Shown: positions 7,387 through 17,265, counted from the stretch's first letter. The stretch: 64,000 nucleotides of DNA from JBAOHV01 sp964450685 (GCA_964450685.1 CAYVDN010000001.1:1-64000), one strand, 5' to 3'. The notes: generated by a model from the letters alone, not told the origin. Numbers and translations are program-made.

Positions 7387-9183
7387 ATGGCACCGCCACC
7401 CGTGACACCGAAGAAGATGCCCTTCGCGAAGTACCGGCCGTTCCTTCCTCTCTCCGGCCCGGGTGGTGGTCTGGCAGATCGGACCTGGCCCGACCGTCGA
7501 ATAGCTGCTGCGCCGCAGTGGTGCTCGGTCGACCTGCGCGACGGCAACCAGGCGCTCATAGATCCGATGGACCCGAATCGGAAGATGAAGATGTTCACCA
7601 CGTTGGTGGGCATGGGGTTCAAGGAGATCGAGGTCGGATTCCCCTCCGCCTCGCAGACAGACTTCGACTTCCTGCGAGAGATCATCGAGGGGGACCGCAT
7701 CCCCGACGACGTCACGATTCAGGTCCTGGTGCAGTGCCGGGCGGATCTGATCGAACGGACCTACGCGGCGCTGAAGGGTGCGCCCAGGGCGATCGTGCAC
7801 TTCTACAACTCGACGTCGATCCTGCAGCGCGAGGTCGTGTTCGGCAAGGACCGTGACGGCATCACCCAGATCGCCACCGACGCGGCGCAGCTGGTCCGCA
7901 AGTACCAGGACACCCTTCCCGGAACCGAGATCCGCTACGAGTACTCCCCGGAGTCGTTCACCGGGACCGAGCCCGATTACGCGATAGAGATATCCGCCGC
8001 GGTCATGGACGCACTCGAGCTGGATCCGGGTGAGAAGGTGATCATCAACGTGCCGGCGACGGTCGAGATGTACACACCCAACCTGTACGCGGACGTGATC
8101 GAGTACGTGCACCGCAACATGCCCAACAGGGAACAGGTGATCCTGTCGCTGCACCCGCACAACGACCGGGGCACAGCTGTCGCCGCAGCGGAGATGGGTC
8201 TGCTCGCCGGTGCGGATCGGGTCGAAGGCACCTTGTTCGGCAACGGTGAGCGCACCGGCAACGTCGACATCGTCACCTTGGCGATGAACATGTTCACCCA
8301 GGGGGTGGACCCGGAGCTGGACATGAGCGACATCGACGCGCTGCGACGCACGGCCGAGTACTGCAACCGGCTGCCCGTGCACGAACGTCACCCGTACGTC
8401 GGTGACCTGGTGTACACGGCGTTCTCGGGCTCGCACCAGGACGCCATCAAGAAGGGCACCGAGGCACTCGCAGCGACTGCCGCGGACGGCGAGTACGAGA
8501 CATGGGAGGTGCCGTACCTGCCGGTGGACCCGGTGCACCTGGGCCGCACCTACGAGGCGGTCATCCGGGTGAACAGCCAGTCCGGTAAGGGTGGTGTCGC
8601 CTACGTCATGAAGACCGAGCACGGGCTGGACCTGCCACGACGGCTCCAGATCGAGTTCTCCCGAACGATCCAGCACGTGACCGAGGACTCGGGAACCGAG
8701 ATAAGCCCCGGCTCGATGTGGGACGAGTTCGAGACCGCCTACCTGGCCGAGCGTCCAGAGGGGGTGCAGCTGCGCTCAGCCGAGGTGACGACCGGCGACG
8801 ACGGAGCGACTGTCGTTGCACAGCTCCTGGTCGATGGCGAGGCGCGCACCGTCAAGGGCCAGGGCGGTGGGCCGATCTCGGCGTTCATGCACGCGCTGGC
8901 CGAGGACCCGATCGTCGTTGGGGCAGAGCTGGGGCTGGACGTCGTCGACTACGCCGAGCACGCGGTTTCGGTCGGTGCCACATCTGGTGGTGCGGATGCC
9001 ACCGCAGCGGCCTACGTGGAGATGCGCGCGGCGGACGGCACAGTCCGCTGGGGTGTGGGGCTGCACGAGAGCATTCTCACTGCTTCGTTGCGTGCAGTCG
9101 TCTCGGCTGTCAACCGCCATCTGGACACACTTGGGTCAGCCACAGGTGGGTCAGGCGACAGGTACTCCGAGGAAGGCGCCTGA
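7387..9183 (+). CDS. leuA: 2-isopropylmalate synthase (type 2)
   Basis: Condenses acetyl-CoA with 2-oxoisovalerate, the first committed step of leucine synthesis. The 598-residue protein matches the long actinobacterial/yeast type. The catalytic TIM barrel carries WCSVDLRDGNQ (metal-binding Asp) at about residue 45, GFKEIEVGFPSAS, LHPHNDRGTAVAAAE (metal-binding His pair) and GNGERTGNVDIV. The C-terminal LeuA regulatory domain, which binds leucine in homologues, runs from about residue 470. The gene is preceded by a leucine attenuator, so it has both transcriptional and allosteric control. The ATG is preceded by an A/G-rich GAGAAGAGAAGAAC stretch. Confidence 0.97.
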   Translation: MAPPPVTPKKMPFAKYRPFLPLSGPGGGLADRTWPDRRIAAAPQWCSVDLRDGNQALIDPMDPNRKMKMFTTLVGMGFKEIEVGFPSASQTDFDFLREIIEGDRIPDDVTIQVLVQCRADLIERTYAALKGAPRAIVHFYNSTSILQREVVFGKDRDGITQIATDAAQLVRKYQDTLPGTEIRYEYSPESFTGTEPDYAIEISAAVMDALELDPGEKVIINVPATVEMYTPNLYADVIEYVHRNMPNREQVILSLHPHNDRGTAVAAAEMGLLAGADRVEGTLFGNGERTGNVDIVTLAMNMFTQGVDPELDMSDIDALRRTAEYCNRLPVHERHPYVGDLVYTAFSGSHQDAIKKGTEALAATAADGEYETWEVPYLPVDPVHLGRTYEAVIRVNSQSGKGGVAYVMKTEHGLDLPRRLQIEFSRTIQHVTEDSGTEISPGSMWDEFETAYLAERPEGVQLRSAEVTTGDDGATVVAQLLVDGEARTVKGQGGGPISAFMHALAEDPIVVGAELGLDVVDYAEHAVSVGATSGGADATAAAYVEMRAADGTVRWGVGLHESILTASLRAVVSAVNRHLDTLGSATGGSGDRYSEEGA

Positions 9184-9193
9184 GAGCGCTGTT

Positions 9194-9628
9194 TCAGCGC
9201 CCTGTCGTGATGTAGTCGTGAAGATGGCGGGCCTCGTCCTCGAGTTCGGTGACCCGCCACTTCACGACGTCACCGATGCTCACCAGTCCTGCCAGCACTC
9301 CATCAGCCAACACCGGCAGATGCCTGGTCCGATGCTCGGTCATGCGCCGCATCAGCTCGTCGACATGGTCGTCCATGGCGCACGTGAGAACGTGTGTCGT
9401 CATCAGAGCCGACACCGCGTCCGAAAGCATGTGACCACCACGCTCGGCGAGGTGGTGCACCATGTCGCGTTCGGTGATGATCCCTTCGATGGTGCGCCCG
9501 TCGGTCGAGACCACCAGCGCGCCCACTCCACGCAGGCGTAGCTCATCGGCGGCCTCTGCGATGGTTGCGTCCGGGGCGATGGTCGCCACGTTCGCCCCCT
9601 TTGCTGCGAGGATTCCCGAGACTCTCAT
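9194..9628 (-). CDS. Tandem CBS-domain protein
   Basis: A 144-residue protein consisting of two CBS motifs. The first (about 10-65) has VATIAPDATIAEAADELRLRGVGALVV and EGIITERDMVHHL. The second (about 75-130) has LMTTHVLTCAMDDHVDELMRRMTEHRTRHLPVL and GLVSIGDVVKWR. Such stand-alone CBS pairs bind adenosine nucleotides and act as regulators; the partner is not evident here. The ATG at 9628 is chosen because the CBS fold begins right after it. The frame stays open upstream, but that part has no CBS character. Convergent with leuA. Confidence 0.88.
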   Translation of the reverse strand: MRVSGILAAKGANVATIAPDATIAEAADELRLRGVGALVVSTDGRTIEGIITERDMVHHLAERGGHMLSDAVSALMTTHVLTCAMDDHVDELMRRMTEHRTRHLPVLADGVLAGLVSIGDVVKWRVTELEDEARHLHDYITTGR

Positions 9629-9808
9629 GGCCGACCCCCGATTTGCCGTGACCAGTCGAACAGGTGTACCGCGAGTATTACGCACTGCAGGAAGTCGTGC
9701 CATCACTTCTGTCCGATCCCGCAGAAAACCGCGTTCAGTGCCCTGAGGCACATGAAGCTGGTACGTGCCCGGCGTCCGATCCGTGCTGCGCTGGTCCAGA
9801 CTGGCCCC

Positions 9809-10294
9809 ATGGGAGCCGCGACGCCCACCCAGCGCCTGGTCGAGTACGTGGACCGCAACCACCCGAAGCTCGGCTCTGCGGTCATGAAGGCACGCTGGGG
9901 TGGTCTGCGCACGGTTGAACCCCGGCCGATTCTCGTTGTGCCGGTCCTGGGAGCGGGCACCGCCGGTGCGTTGGCGCTGCGTCATGTGGTCGGGCGTCGC
10001 GTCGACGGTCGCTCATGGCTGCCGGCAGCCCTCGTCGGTCCTGCGGGGGCCGCGCTCGCGTGGCTGTCGCTGTGGCGTTGGGACTCGGCCCGTTGGCGCG
10101 GCAACCACGTCACGATGGTTCTGGACGTGACAGCTGCTGAGCTCGAAGCGTTGGTGTCCGTGCTCGCCGAGGAGGGAATAGAGGTCCAGCGCTGGTATGG
10201 ACGCAGCCAACCTGGTGCCGCTGCGGTCGGTCTGACCTGTCGGCTCAAGGATCTCCGGCGGGTGAACTCCCTGATCGGCCGCTCGGCGACCTGA
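9809..10294 (+). CDS. Unknown small membrane protein
   Basis: I do not recognise the family. The 161-residue protein has a basic N-terminal region (YVDRNHPKLGSAVMKARWGG), two hydrophobic segments (PILVVPVLGAGTAGALAL and WLPAALVGPAGAALAWLSLW) and a soluble C-terminal portion after VTMVLDVTAAELEALVSVL. The ATG at 9809 is preferred over one at 9752 because CAGACT (9797-9802) sits six bases before it, matching the leaderless pattern seen across the window. Confidence 0.55.
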   Translation: MGAATPTQRLVEYVDRNHPKLGSAVMKARWGGLRTVEPRPILVVPVLGAGTAGALALRHVVGRRVDGRSWLPAALVGPAGAALAWLSLWRWDSARWRGNHVTMVLDVTAAELEALVSVLAEEGIEVQRWYGRSQPGAAAVGLTCRLKDLRRVNSLIGRSAT

Positions 10295-10319
10295 CGTTCG
10301 CCGCCGCGCCCGAGGTGGC

Positions 10320-11624
10320 TCAGTCGGATGTGTCGTTGATGTCCGAGTCGGTGATGGCACCGGACCCGGTCCCCGTACCACTGGTGGTGGCAGTGGTGTT
10401 GCCTCCGCCTGTGCCCGCTCCCGATGTTTCGTCCTCGGCGTCCTGTTGGAGGCTGGAGGAGTACGCCGCTACGACGTCGACGCAGTCTCCTTCGATTCCT
10501 TTCGCCAGGAGGACTCGACGTACCGATGCCTCGATCTGGTCTGCCGAGATCCTTCCTTCGGTGATCGCGGCGGTGAGCCGCTCGTGAGCCGGCCCGATCA
10601 CGTCAGCGCCGGACAGGAGAGCGATGTCCGCACCTGCAGCGATCGCCTGCTCGGCAGCCTCATCCTGGGGGACGGTGTTGACGATCGCTCCCATACCCAG
10701 TGAGTCGGTGATCACCAGTCCGTCGAATCCCATCCGGCCGCGCAACTCGTCTGTGATCGCTGCCCGTGAGAGCGAGGCAGGCTGGTCATCGGTGGTGAGT
10801 CCCGGCACAGTTGCGTGCGCGACCATCACGCCTGAGGCCCCGGCATCGAAAGCCCGCTGGAACGCGACGAGGTCCTCGGCGCGCAGCTCCTCGATGGCCC
10901 CCAGCGAGTCGAGTCCCAGATGGGGGTCGGTCGTACCGCCACCGATCCCGGGCCAGTGCTTGATGACCGAAGCCAGCCCGGCCTTCTCCTGGGCCCTGAT
11001 GATCACGTCGGTGTACGACGCGACGGTGGTGGGATCATCACCGAAGCTGCGGGTGCCGAGGTCCGAGCCGGAGCCCACGTCGACGACGGGACCGAAGTTC
11101 ATGTTGAAGCCCAGTGCGACCATGGCGGTGGAGTACTCGGAGAAGAGCTGTCCTGCGGCCGAAGGTGTGTCCTCCGCCATCTCCGCCGCCGACGGGAGCT
11201 CATCGATCGCGAGCGCGAGGCGTTGGACGGTGCCGCCCTCCTCGTCGCTGGCGACGAACGGCGGAACGGGCGCACCATCGATCGCCGCGCTGACCTGGTC
11301 GCCGATGTCTGCGCTCTGGCGCCCCTTCAGACCGAAACCACCGACGGTCCCTGTGGAGAGCGCGTCAGCCGCCAGGTTGGGGCTCGTCACCATGACCATC
11401 AACAGCTGGCCGGCCTGTGCCGCTGGTGGAAGCATCCGCGCGCAGTCGGGAGGGATTGTCGTAGTCGTCGATGCGTTCGGTTCTTCCTCGGAGCGCACCT
11501 CGACCTGATTGCCCGATGTGCCGGTGCACGCCGAGAGCAACGCTGCAACCGCACCTACTGTCGCTGCCGCCCTCCGGGTCGAGCACCGGATGGTGTGACG
11601 GGTGCTGGTCGGGCGGCTCGACAT
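10320..11624 (-). CDS. Glycoside hydrolase family 3 lipoprotein (NagZ-like beta-N-acetylhexosaminidase)
   Basis: The 434-residue protein starts with a signal peptide ending in the lipobox LLSAC (Cys33), followed by a Ser/Thr linker. The GH3 domain contains ASDEEGG, NFGPVVDV, KHWPGIGGGTTDPH (the NagZ substrate and acid/base loop, here with PGIG in place of the usual PGHG) and VITDSLGMGAI with the nucleophile Asp. It probably releases N-acetylglucosamine from peptidoglycan or chitin-like sugars outside the cell. The C-terminus is a Gly/Thr/Ser-rich tail. ATG at 11624 is chosen for the signal peptide and a TAGCGT box eight bases upstream (11633-11638, minus strand). Divergent from the GGDEF-EAL gene. 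Confidence 0.88.
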   Translation of the reverse strand: MSSRPTSTRHTIRCSTRRAAATVGAVAALLSACTGTSGNQVEVRSEEEPNASTTTTIPPDCARMLPPAAQAGQLLMVMVTSPNLAADALSTGTVGGFGLKGRQSADIGDQVSAAIDGAPVPPFVASDEEGGTVQRLALAIDELPSAAEMAEDTPSAAGQLFSEYSTAMVALGFNMNFGPVVDVGSGSDLGTRSFGDDPTTVASYTDVIIRAQEKAGLASVIKHWPGIGGGTTDPHLGLDSLGAIEELRAEDLVAFQRAFDAGASGVMVAHATVPGLTTDDQPASLSRAAITDELRGRMGFDGLVITDSLGMGAIVNTVPQDEAAEQAIAAGADIALLSGADVIGPAHERLTAAITEGRISADQIEASVRRVLLAKGIEGDCVDVVAAYSSSLQQDAEDETSGAGTGGGNTTATTSGTGTGSGAITDSDINDTSD

Positions 11625-11685
11625 GATGCCCGACGCTAGCGCCGCGGGCCGTCCGGTCAGGCGGAGGGCTCCGTACAATCAGGTG

Positions 11686-13419
11686 GTGCACGAGCATCCC
11701 CGCGACTTCGACAGCGTGCGTCGTGAGCGCGAGATGCTGCTCGAGATCTACGACCTGACCGACGACCTGGCGCTTCTCTTCGACCGCGAGGGATTCCTTC
11801 TGCACCTCAATGCAGCAGCCCGGCGCTTCTTCGGGATGGACGAGGCCGAAGTGGTGCGCCGGATCGGCACGTGGCGTCCGGCAGGAGAGCAGCTCGACCC
11901 GCTCCTGTCCCAGTTGCGGGAGAACCCCGACACGTTCAGCCGCTGGTCCGGTGAGATCGAGGCGTTCCGACACGACGGTGAAGCAGTTCCGATTCTCCTC
12001 CAGGTCCTGGCACACCGTGACGACCTCGAGGGAGCGGTCGACTTCTACTCGGCGGTGGGACGCGACATCAGCGACCGCAAAGCTCTCGAGGCGTCGCTCG
12101 CGAAGCAGGCGACCCTCGATCCGCTGACCGGGCTGGCCAACCGCACACTGCTGCTGGAGCGGATCGACCGTGCGCTCGACGGTCTGCGCTCGCTGGGCAG
12201 CAAGCACACCGTGGCGTTGCTGTTCATCGACCTCGATCACTTCAAGGCGATCAACGACACGCTCGGGCACGGCCTCGGCGACCAGATCCTCATCGCGATC
12301 GCAGAGCGGCTGGTCGGAGTGGTGCGACCGGGTGACACCGTCGCCCGCTTCGGCGGCGACGAGTTCGTGGTCCTCTGTGAGCGACTGGAGCAACCCGAGG
12401 ACGCTGTCGTCATCGCGCACCGCATCGAGTCCGCGCTGCGGGAACCGGTCCCGATCGCCGAAGGCGAGGTGGCCCTCGGGGTGTCCATCGGCATCTCCTT
12501 CGCCGACGGCGAGGTCGAACCTTCGGTGGTGCTTCGTGACGCGGATGCCGCCATGTACCGGGCGAAGGAGACCGGCCGGGGCCGATGGGTGATATTCGAC
12601 GAGGAGCTCCGCCAGCAGGTCCTCGACCGAAGACGTCTTGAGACTGCGCTGCGAAGCGCTCGCGGTGGGGACGGTCTGGAACTTCGCTATCAGCCCGTCG
12701 TCGATCTCGAGTCGGGCGAGACGATCGCCGTCGAGGCGCTGCTGCGCTGGAAACTCGACGGTGAGACGCTCCAGCCGGAGGAGTTCATCCCGATCGCGGA
12801 GGCGAACGGCCTGATCGTGCCGATAGGTGCCTGGGTCCTGGCCACGGCCACAGCCCAGGTGGCTGCGTGGCAGCGCCTGCCGGGACGTTCTGAGCTGCGC
12901 CTGTCGGTGAACGTGTCGCCGCGCCAGATCGAGGACCGTGGCTTCCCGTCTGCGGTCGCAGCGGCTCTGGACTCGACCCGACTGACCCGGGACACGCTGT
13001 GGCTCGAGATCACCGAGAGCGTGCTGATCGACGACGTCGATGCCAGCCGGTTGCGACTCCAGCGACTCCGGGCGCTGGGTGCCCGCCTGGCGCTCGACGA
13101 CTTCGGTACCGGGCATTCGTCGCTCACGTACCTGCGTCAGTTCCCCGTCGACGCGGTGAAGCTGGACAGGTCGTTCGTCGCTGGGATCCAGGACGACGGT
13201 GGGGACGCTGCGATCGTCGCAGCGGTGGTGTCCCTGGCAGACACCCTCGGCAAGCGTTGCATCGCCGAAGGAATCGAGTCCGAGGAGCAGGTCAGGGTGC
13301 TGCTGGACATGGGATGTCGGTCCGGGCAGGGATTCTTCTTCTCCCGGCCACTTGGTGCGGCGGAGATGGGGGCGCTGTTGGCCGGACAACCCGGTCAGGC
13401 GCGACGGTCCTCGGCGTAG
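11686..13419 (+). CDS. PAS-GGDEF-EAL cyclic-di-GMP regulator
   Basis: A 577-residue cytoplasmic signalling protein. It has an N-terminal PAS fold (about 1-140), a GGDEF domain with intact RFGGDEF, and an EAL domain with AVEALLRW, ITESVL, LDDFGTGHSSL and an intact QGFFFSRP end. Both diguanylate cyclase and phosphodiesterase sites look functional, so the net activity cannot be predicted. No membrane helix is seen. A perfect -10-like TACAAT (11674-11679) stands six bases before the GTG at 11686, so translation is probably leaderless; GTG 11683 is an alternative. It overlaps the FAD oxidase tail to tail by 25 bases. Confidence 0.93.
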   Translation: MHEHPRDFDSVRREREMLLEIYDLTDDLALLFDREGFLLHLNAAARRFFGMDEAEVVRRIGTWRPAGEQLDPLLSQLRENPDTFSRWSGEIEAFRHDGEAVPILLQVLAHRDDLEGAVDFYSAVGRDISDRKALEASLAKQATLDPLTGLANRTLLLERIDRALDGLRSLGSKHTVALLFIDLDHFKAINDTLGHGLGDQILIAIAERLVGVVRPGDTVARFGGDEFVVLCERLEQPEDAVVIAHRIESALREPVPIAEGEVALGVSIGISFADGEVEPSVVLRDADAAMYRAKETGRGRWVIFDEELRQQVLDRRRLETALRSARGGDGLELRYQPVVDLESGETIAVEALLRWKLDGETLQPEEFIPIAEANGLIVPIGAWVLATATAQVAAWQRLPGRSELRLSVNVSPRQIEDRGFPSAVAAALDSTRLTRDTLWLEITESVLIDDVDASRLRLQRLRALGARLALDDFGTGHSSLTYLRQFPVDAVKLDRSFVAGIQDDGGDAAIVAAVVSLADTLGKRCIAEGIESEEQVRVLLDMGCRSGQGFFFSRPLGAAEMGALLAGQPGQARRSSA

Positions 13420-14813
13420 GGAAGCCCCGGGTGGCCCAGGATGCCAAGTGGGTCTGCCACCTGCGCCAGAGCACGCAATCCGACCCGCGTCCCGTTCGAG
13501 GTCATCCGGCGCCAACGGTCGGCGTTCCATGGGCCTATCCCGTGCTCCGCGCTGAAGCTCCCGCCGAGTTCTTCGACGATGTCGAGCACCAGGTTCCGGG
13601 CGCCGACACGGGTCTCGTCGTCCGATGTCACCTCTACGTCGGTGTGGGGGAACAGGACGTTGCAGTGCACACCCCCGTCCCCCCAGTGCCCGAAGTCGCA
13701 GAGTCTGGCGTGTGGGAAACGCTCGGTGAGCGAGACACCGACGCGCCTGATCAGCTCCGGGAGTGCGGGTCTCGGGACCGAGACGTCCATACCGGCGACC
13801 GACCCCAGCCGTGACAGGCCTTCGGTCACCGAATGGCGGATCGACCAGGCATCCCGGTGCGGCATGACCACGGCATCGATCAGCAGGCCACGATCGTCCA
13901 GCACGGAGAGCAGGTCCACAAGGGACGACTCGATGTCGGGACCGCCCTCGAGTTCGACGAGGATCGAGTGGTCGGGCGGAGGTGTCTGCCCGAACGGCCG
14001 GGCCGAGACCGAGTCCAGGGCACAAGCTGCCTCGAGGGCACCCGCGGACACGACCTCGAAGGCGCTGATCTCGGTGGAGCAGAGCGACTCGGCGGCGATC
14101 AGGATAGGGATCACGTCGTCGGTGGACCGTGGCGTCAGCCACGCGCACGACCTGCCCTCGGGGATCACCTGCAGCTCCACCGCCACCTCGGTGACGACAG
14201 CGAAGGCGCCGCCGGCACCGACGAGCATCTCGCCGATCGAAGGGCCGACGTTGTGCTTGCGCAGGGTCGTCAGCTCGTCGACCACGCTGCACCCCTCGTC
14301 GGCGAGCACGGCCCGCAGTCCCAGGAGGGAGCGTCGCATGTCGCCGTGGCGCATCATCCGGCTGCCACCGGTGTTGGTCGCCACCATGCCGCCGAGCGAA
14401 GGATCGGCCGCAAGGTCGATCGGCAGGGTCAACCCGTACTGCGCCGCCGCGTCGTTGAGTTCCGACAGGCGGACCCCGGCCTGTGCGACGACACTCCTGT
14501 CGACCGGATCGATCCGAAGAAGGCTGCGCATGCGGTCGGTGCAGAGCACCACAGCCTGGCTGCCGGGAGGGGGAGTCGAGGCGCCGACGAGGCCGGTGTT
14601 CGCCCCCTGGGGGATCAGCCTCACGCGATGACGTCTGGCCCACGCGACCGTCGCGCGGACCTGCTCGGTGTTCGATGGCAGCACAACTGCGGCAGCATCT
14701 CCCACCGCTCCACGCCAGGGTGTCACGTGGCCGGCGAGGTCCGCTGTGTCGGTGAGCACGGAGTCTCGACCCACACAGTCGATCAGCTCGTCCAACACCG
14801 CTGGATCGGTCAC
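13395..14813 (-). CDS. FAD-binding oxidase, D-2-hydroxyacid dehydrogenase type
   Basis: A 472-residue flavoprotein of the GlcD / D-2-hydroxyglutarate dehydrogenase group. The FAD-binding PCMH domain has IPQGANTGLVG (residue ~68), ADPSLGGMVATNTGGSRMMRHG, and GAGGAFAVVTEV. The C-terminal oxidase domain has the metal-binding FGHWGDGGVHCNV and SAEHGIG histidines. It probably oxidises a D-2-hydroxyacid such as D-2-hydroxyglutarate or D-lactate; which one is not decidable here. GTG start with CAGAAT (14820-14825, minus strand) six bases upstream. Divergent from the arylsulfatase with a 39-base gap. Confidence 0.9.
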   Translation of the reverse strand: MTDPAVLDELIDCVGRDSVLTDTADLAGHVTPWRGAVGDAAAVVLPSNTEQVRATVAWARRHRVRLIPQGANTGLVGASTPPPGSQAVVLCTDRMRSLLRIDPVDRSVVAQAGVRLSELNDAAAQYGLTLPIDLAADPSLGGMVATNTGGSRMMRHGDMRRSLLGLRAVLADEGCSVVDELTTLRKHNVGPSIGEMLVGAGGAFAVVTEVAVELQVIPEGRSCAWLTPRSTDDVIPILIAAESLCSTEISAFEVVSAGALEAACALDSVSARPFGQTPPPDHSILVELEGGPDIESSLVDLLSVLDDRGLLIDAVVMPHRDAWSIRHSVTEGLSRLGSVAGMDVSVPRPALPELIRRVGVSLTERFPHARLCDFGHWGDGGVHCNVLFPHTDVEVTSDDETRVGARNLVLDIVEELGGSFSAEHGIGPWNADRWRRMTSNGTRVGLRALAQVADPLGILGHPGLPYAEDRRA

Positions 14814-14852
14814 CCGCTCATTCTGTTCCCCGGGTTATCTACGCTGCGACCC

Positions 14853-17234
14853 GTGAGCGGTACAGACGACCCCACCAGAGCGGTAGCCGGAGACGGCGAA
14901 ACGACCACCACCGATGCCGGAGCCGGCGACCCGTTGGCTCCCTACGCAGGCTTCGGCGGGACCGTCGGTCGGGTGTTCGCAACGTCGGAGTCGTGGTGGA
15001 AGCCACCGCCGGAGCGAGCCTCGTCGGCGCCGAACATCGTGGTGATGATGTGCGACGACCTCGGCTTCGCCGACCTCGGCTGCTACGGGTCGGAGATCCC
15101 CACGCCCAATCTGGACGCTCTCGCGGGGGACGGGGTTCGCTACACGGACTACCACTCGGCCCCCATGTGCTCGCCCACGAGGGCGTCGCTGCTGACCGGC
15201 CTCGAAGCTCATCGTGCAGGGGTTGGACACGTAGCCCATTCCGACCCGGGTTTCCCCGGCTATGCGATGGAGCTGACCCCGCTCGCTCCGACGCTGGCCG
15301 AGCTGCTGCGCGGCGCGGGCTACCAGACCCTCATGGTCGGCAAGTGGCATCTGACCAGGGACAGCGCCCAGAACGAAGCCGGTGACCGGTCGTCGTGGCC
15401 GTGCCAGCGGGGATTCGATCGGTACTACGGATTCCTGGACGGCTTCACCAATCTGCACCAGCCACACCGGATCATCTCGGACAACCATGCCGTGGACGTC
15501 GACGAGTACCCGGACGGCTACTACCTCACCGACGACCTGACGGATCGGGCGATCGCGATGATCCGCGAGTCGAAGGCGTCCGATCCGGCCAAGCCGTTCT
15601 TCCTCTACCACTCCCATGGTGCGGTTCACGCTCCGCTGCACGCCAAGGCGTCCGACATCGCCAGACACGACGGCCGCTACGACGAGGGTTGGGACGTCGT
15701 GCGGGAGCGTCGGCACCGTCGCCAGTTGGAGCTCGGGGTGATACCACCGGGAACGCCTCTGGCTCCACGCAACACCGAGCCGGGCGACGACGTAGAGGCG
15801 TGGGAGGATCTGGACGAGGATCGACGTCGGCTTTTCGCCAAGTACATGTCGGTCTACGCCGCGATGGTCGACAACATCGACCAGAACGTCGGTCGCATGC
15901 GTGCTGCTCTCGAGGAGATGGGGGAGTGGGACAACACCCTCTTCGTGTTCACATCGGACAACGGGGGTTCACGCGAGGGCGAGCGTGACGGGACGAGTGC
16001 CTACTTCCGCAGCCTCCATTTCGGTCGTACCGGGCGGGCTGAGCCGTTCGACGAGGACCTCGCCCGCATCGACGAGATGGGCGGACCGACCACCATGCCG
16101 CACTACCCGCGCGGGTGGGCGATGGTGTCTAACACCCCCTTCAGGCTCTACAAGATCAACGCCCATCGGGGCGGTCACTCGGTGCCGCTGGTTGCCTCCT
16201 GGCCGCAGGGCTCGGTCCCTGGCGGGGAGCTGCGACACCAGTACATGCACGTGACGGATCTGCTGCCGAGCATGCTGTCGATCGCAGGGGTGGAGCGGCC
16301 CGAACACTGGAGAGGTGAACCGGTGCTCGCCCTGGCCGGCGAGGACCTGTCCTCCACTCTCACCGACGCCGCTGCGTCCGGGCGTGACTCCGACGTGCTC
16401 GTCGAGAACGAGGGGCACCGCGCGTACCGGCGGGGCAACTGGGAGGCGGTGACACGCCACGCTGCGCGCACGCCGTTCGGGGACGACGTGTGGGAGCTGT
16501 TCGACATGTCCGCCGACCCGGCGCAGGTGGACGACCTGGCAGGTGAACACCCCGAACTGCTCGACGAACTGCGTGCGGCGTGGGAAGAGGCTGCGTGGGT
16601 AAACCAGGTCTTTCCCCTCGACGAGGGAACCGGCTACCGCTACCTGCTGCGCCCACCTTGGACCGAACGCTACGACCGTCCCGTGGTCCTACGCCCGGGC
16701 ACACCGCAGCTGGACCGCTGGCGCTCACAGCGACTGATCCTGTGGCGTGACGTGACGATCACCGCTTCGGTCACCATTGCAAGCGGTGACGCTGGAGTGC
16801 TGGTCGCCCACGGGGACCAGGGTGGCGGATACTCGATGTACATCGATGTGACAGGTGAGCTGGTCGCAGCCCACAACGGCTACGGGATCGAGCGTGAGCT
16901 GCGCGGGCCCGTGGTCCCGCCGGGTGACCACGAACTCGAGCTGCGTATCACCTGTCCCGGCCAGGACCTGTGGGATCTGGCGCTCGCCGTGGACGGTGAG
17001 GAGGTGGCCGCCGACACCGGTTTCCGTCTGCTCATGGCCATGGCTCCCTTCCAGGGCATTGACATCGGGTTGGACCGTCGATCGCCCGTCAACTGGGCGT
17101 TGCACCAGCGGCACGGCACCTTCGCGTTCAGCGGCTCGTTACACCACGTCGCCTACCAGCCCGGTGCGCCTGCACCAGACTGCCCCGAGAACTTCTTGGA
17201 GCTGCTCCGCGACTGGGGGCGCAGCTTCGAGTGA
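14853..17234 (+). CDS. Arylsulfatase, type I
   Basis: The 793-residue protein begins its alkaline-phosphatase-fold domain at NIVVMMCDDLGFADLG (metal Asp68, Asp69) and carries CSPTR (Cys106), the core converted to formylglycine in type I sulfatases. MVGKWHL, the SDNGG metal site and a C-terminal subdomain follow. A further region of about 200 residues after position 590 looks like a beta-sandwich and is longer than in most sulfatases. No signal peptide is obvious, which is unusual. GTG 14853 is chosen because TACGCT (14840-14845) precedes it by seven bases; the open frame upstream is antisense to the FAD oxidase. The substrate is a sulfate ester of unknown kind. No sulfatase-activating enzyme is in the window. 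Confidence 0.92.
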   Translation: MSGTDDPTRAVAGDGETTTTDAGAGDPLAPYAGFGGTVGRVFATSESWWKPPPERASSAPNIVVMMCDDLGFADLGCYGSEIPTPNLDALAGDGVRYTDYHSAPMCSPTRASLLTGLEAHRAGVGHVAHSDPGFPGYAMELTPLAPTLAELLRGAGYQTLMVGKWHLTRDSAQNEAGDRSSWPCQRGFDRYYGFLDGFTNLHQPHRIISDNHAVDVDEYPDGYYLTDDLTDRAIAMIRESKASDPAKPFFLYHSHGAVHAPLHAKASDIARHDGRYDEGWDVVRERRHRRQLELGVIPPGTPLAPRNTEPGDDVEAWEDLDEDRRRLFAKYMSVYAAMVDNIDQNVGRMRAALEEMGEWDNTLFVFTSDNGGSREGERDGTSAYFRSLHFGRTGRAEPFDEDLARIDEMGGPTTMPHYPRGWAMVSNTPFRLYKINAHRGGHSVPLVASWPQGSVPGGELRHQYMHVTDLLPSMLSIAGVERPEHWRGEPVLALAGEDLSSTLTDAAASGRDSDVLVENEGHRAYRRGNWEAVTRHAARTPFGDDVWELFDMSADPAQVDDLAGEHPELLDELRAAWEEAAWVNQVFPLDEGTGYRYLLRPPWTERYDRPVVLRPGTPQLDRWRSQRLILWRDVTITASVTIASGDAGVLVAHGDQGGGYSMYIDVTGELVAAHNGYGIERELRGPVVPPGDHELELRITCPGQDLWDLALAVDGEEVAADTGFRLLMAMAPFQGIDIGLDRRSPVNWALHQRHGTFAFSGSLHHVAYQPGAPAPDCPENFLELLRDWGRSFE

Positions 17235-17265
17235 GCGTTGCGGAGCGGTGTGAGTTGTCGCGACG

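Noticed and set aside
9629..9985. N-terminal extension of the CBS protein
   Set aside because: Arg-rich without CBS similarity; it also covers the start region of the divergent gene.
11365..14643. Very long minus-strand open frame (over 1,000 codons) across three genes
   Set aside because: It is antisense to the GGDEF-EAL gene and out of frame with the GH3 and FAD genes, Arg/Pro/Gly-rich and without any motif; a typical GC-rich shadow.
13833..14852. Long upstream extension of the sulfatase frame
   Set aside because: Antisense to the FAD oxidase, no sulfatase character, and a GTG with a well-placed -10 box exists at 14853.
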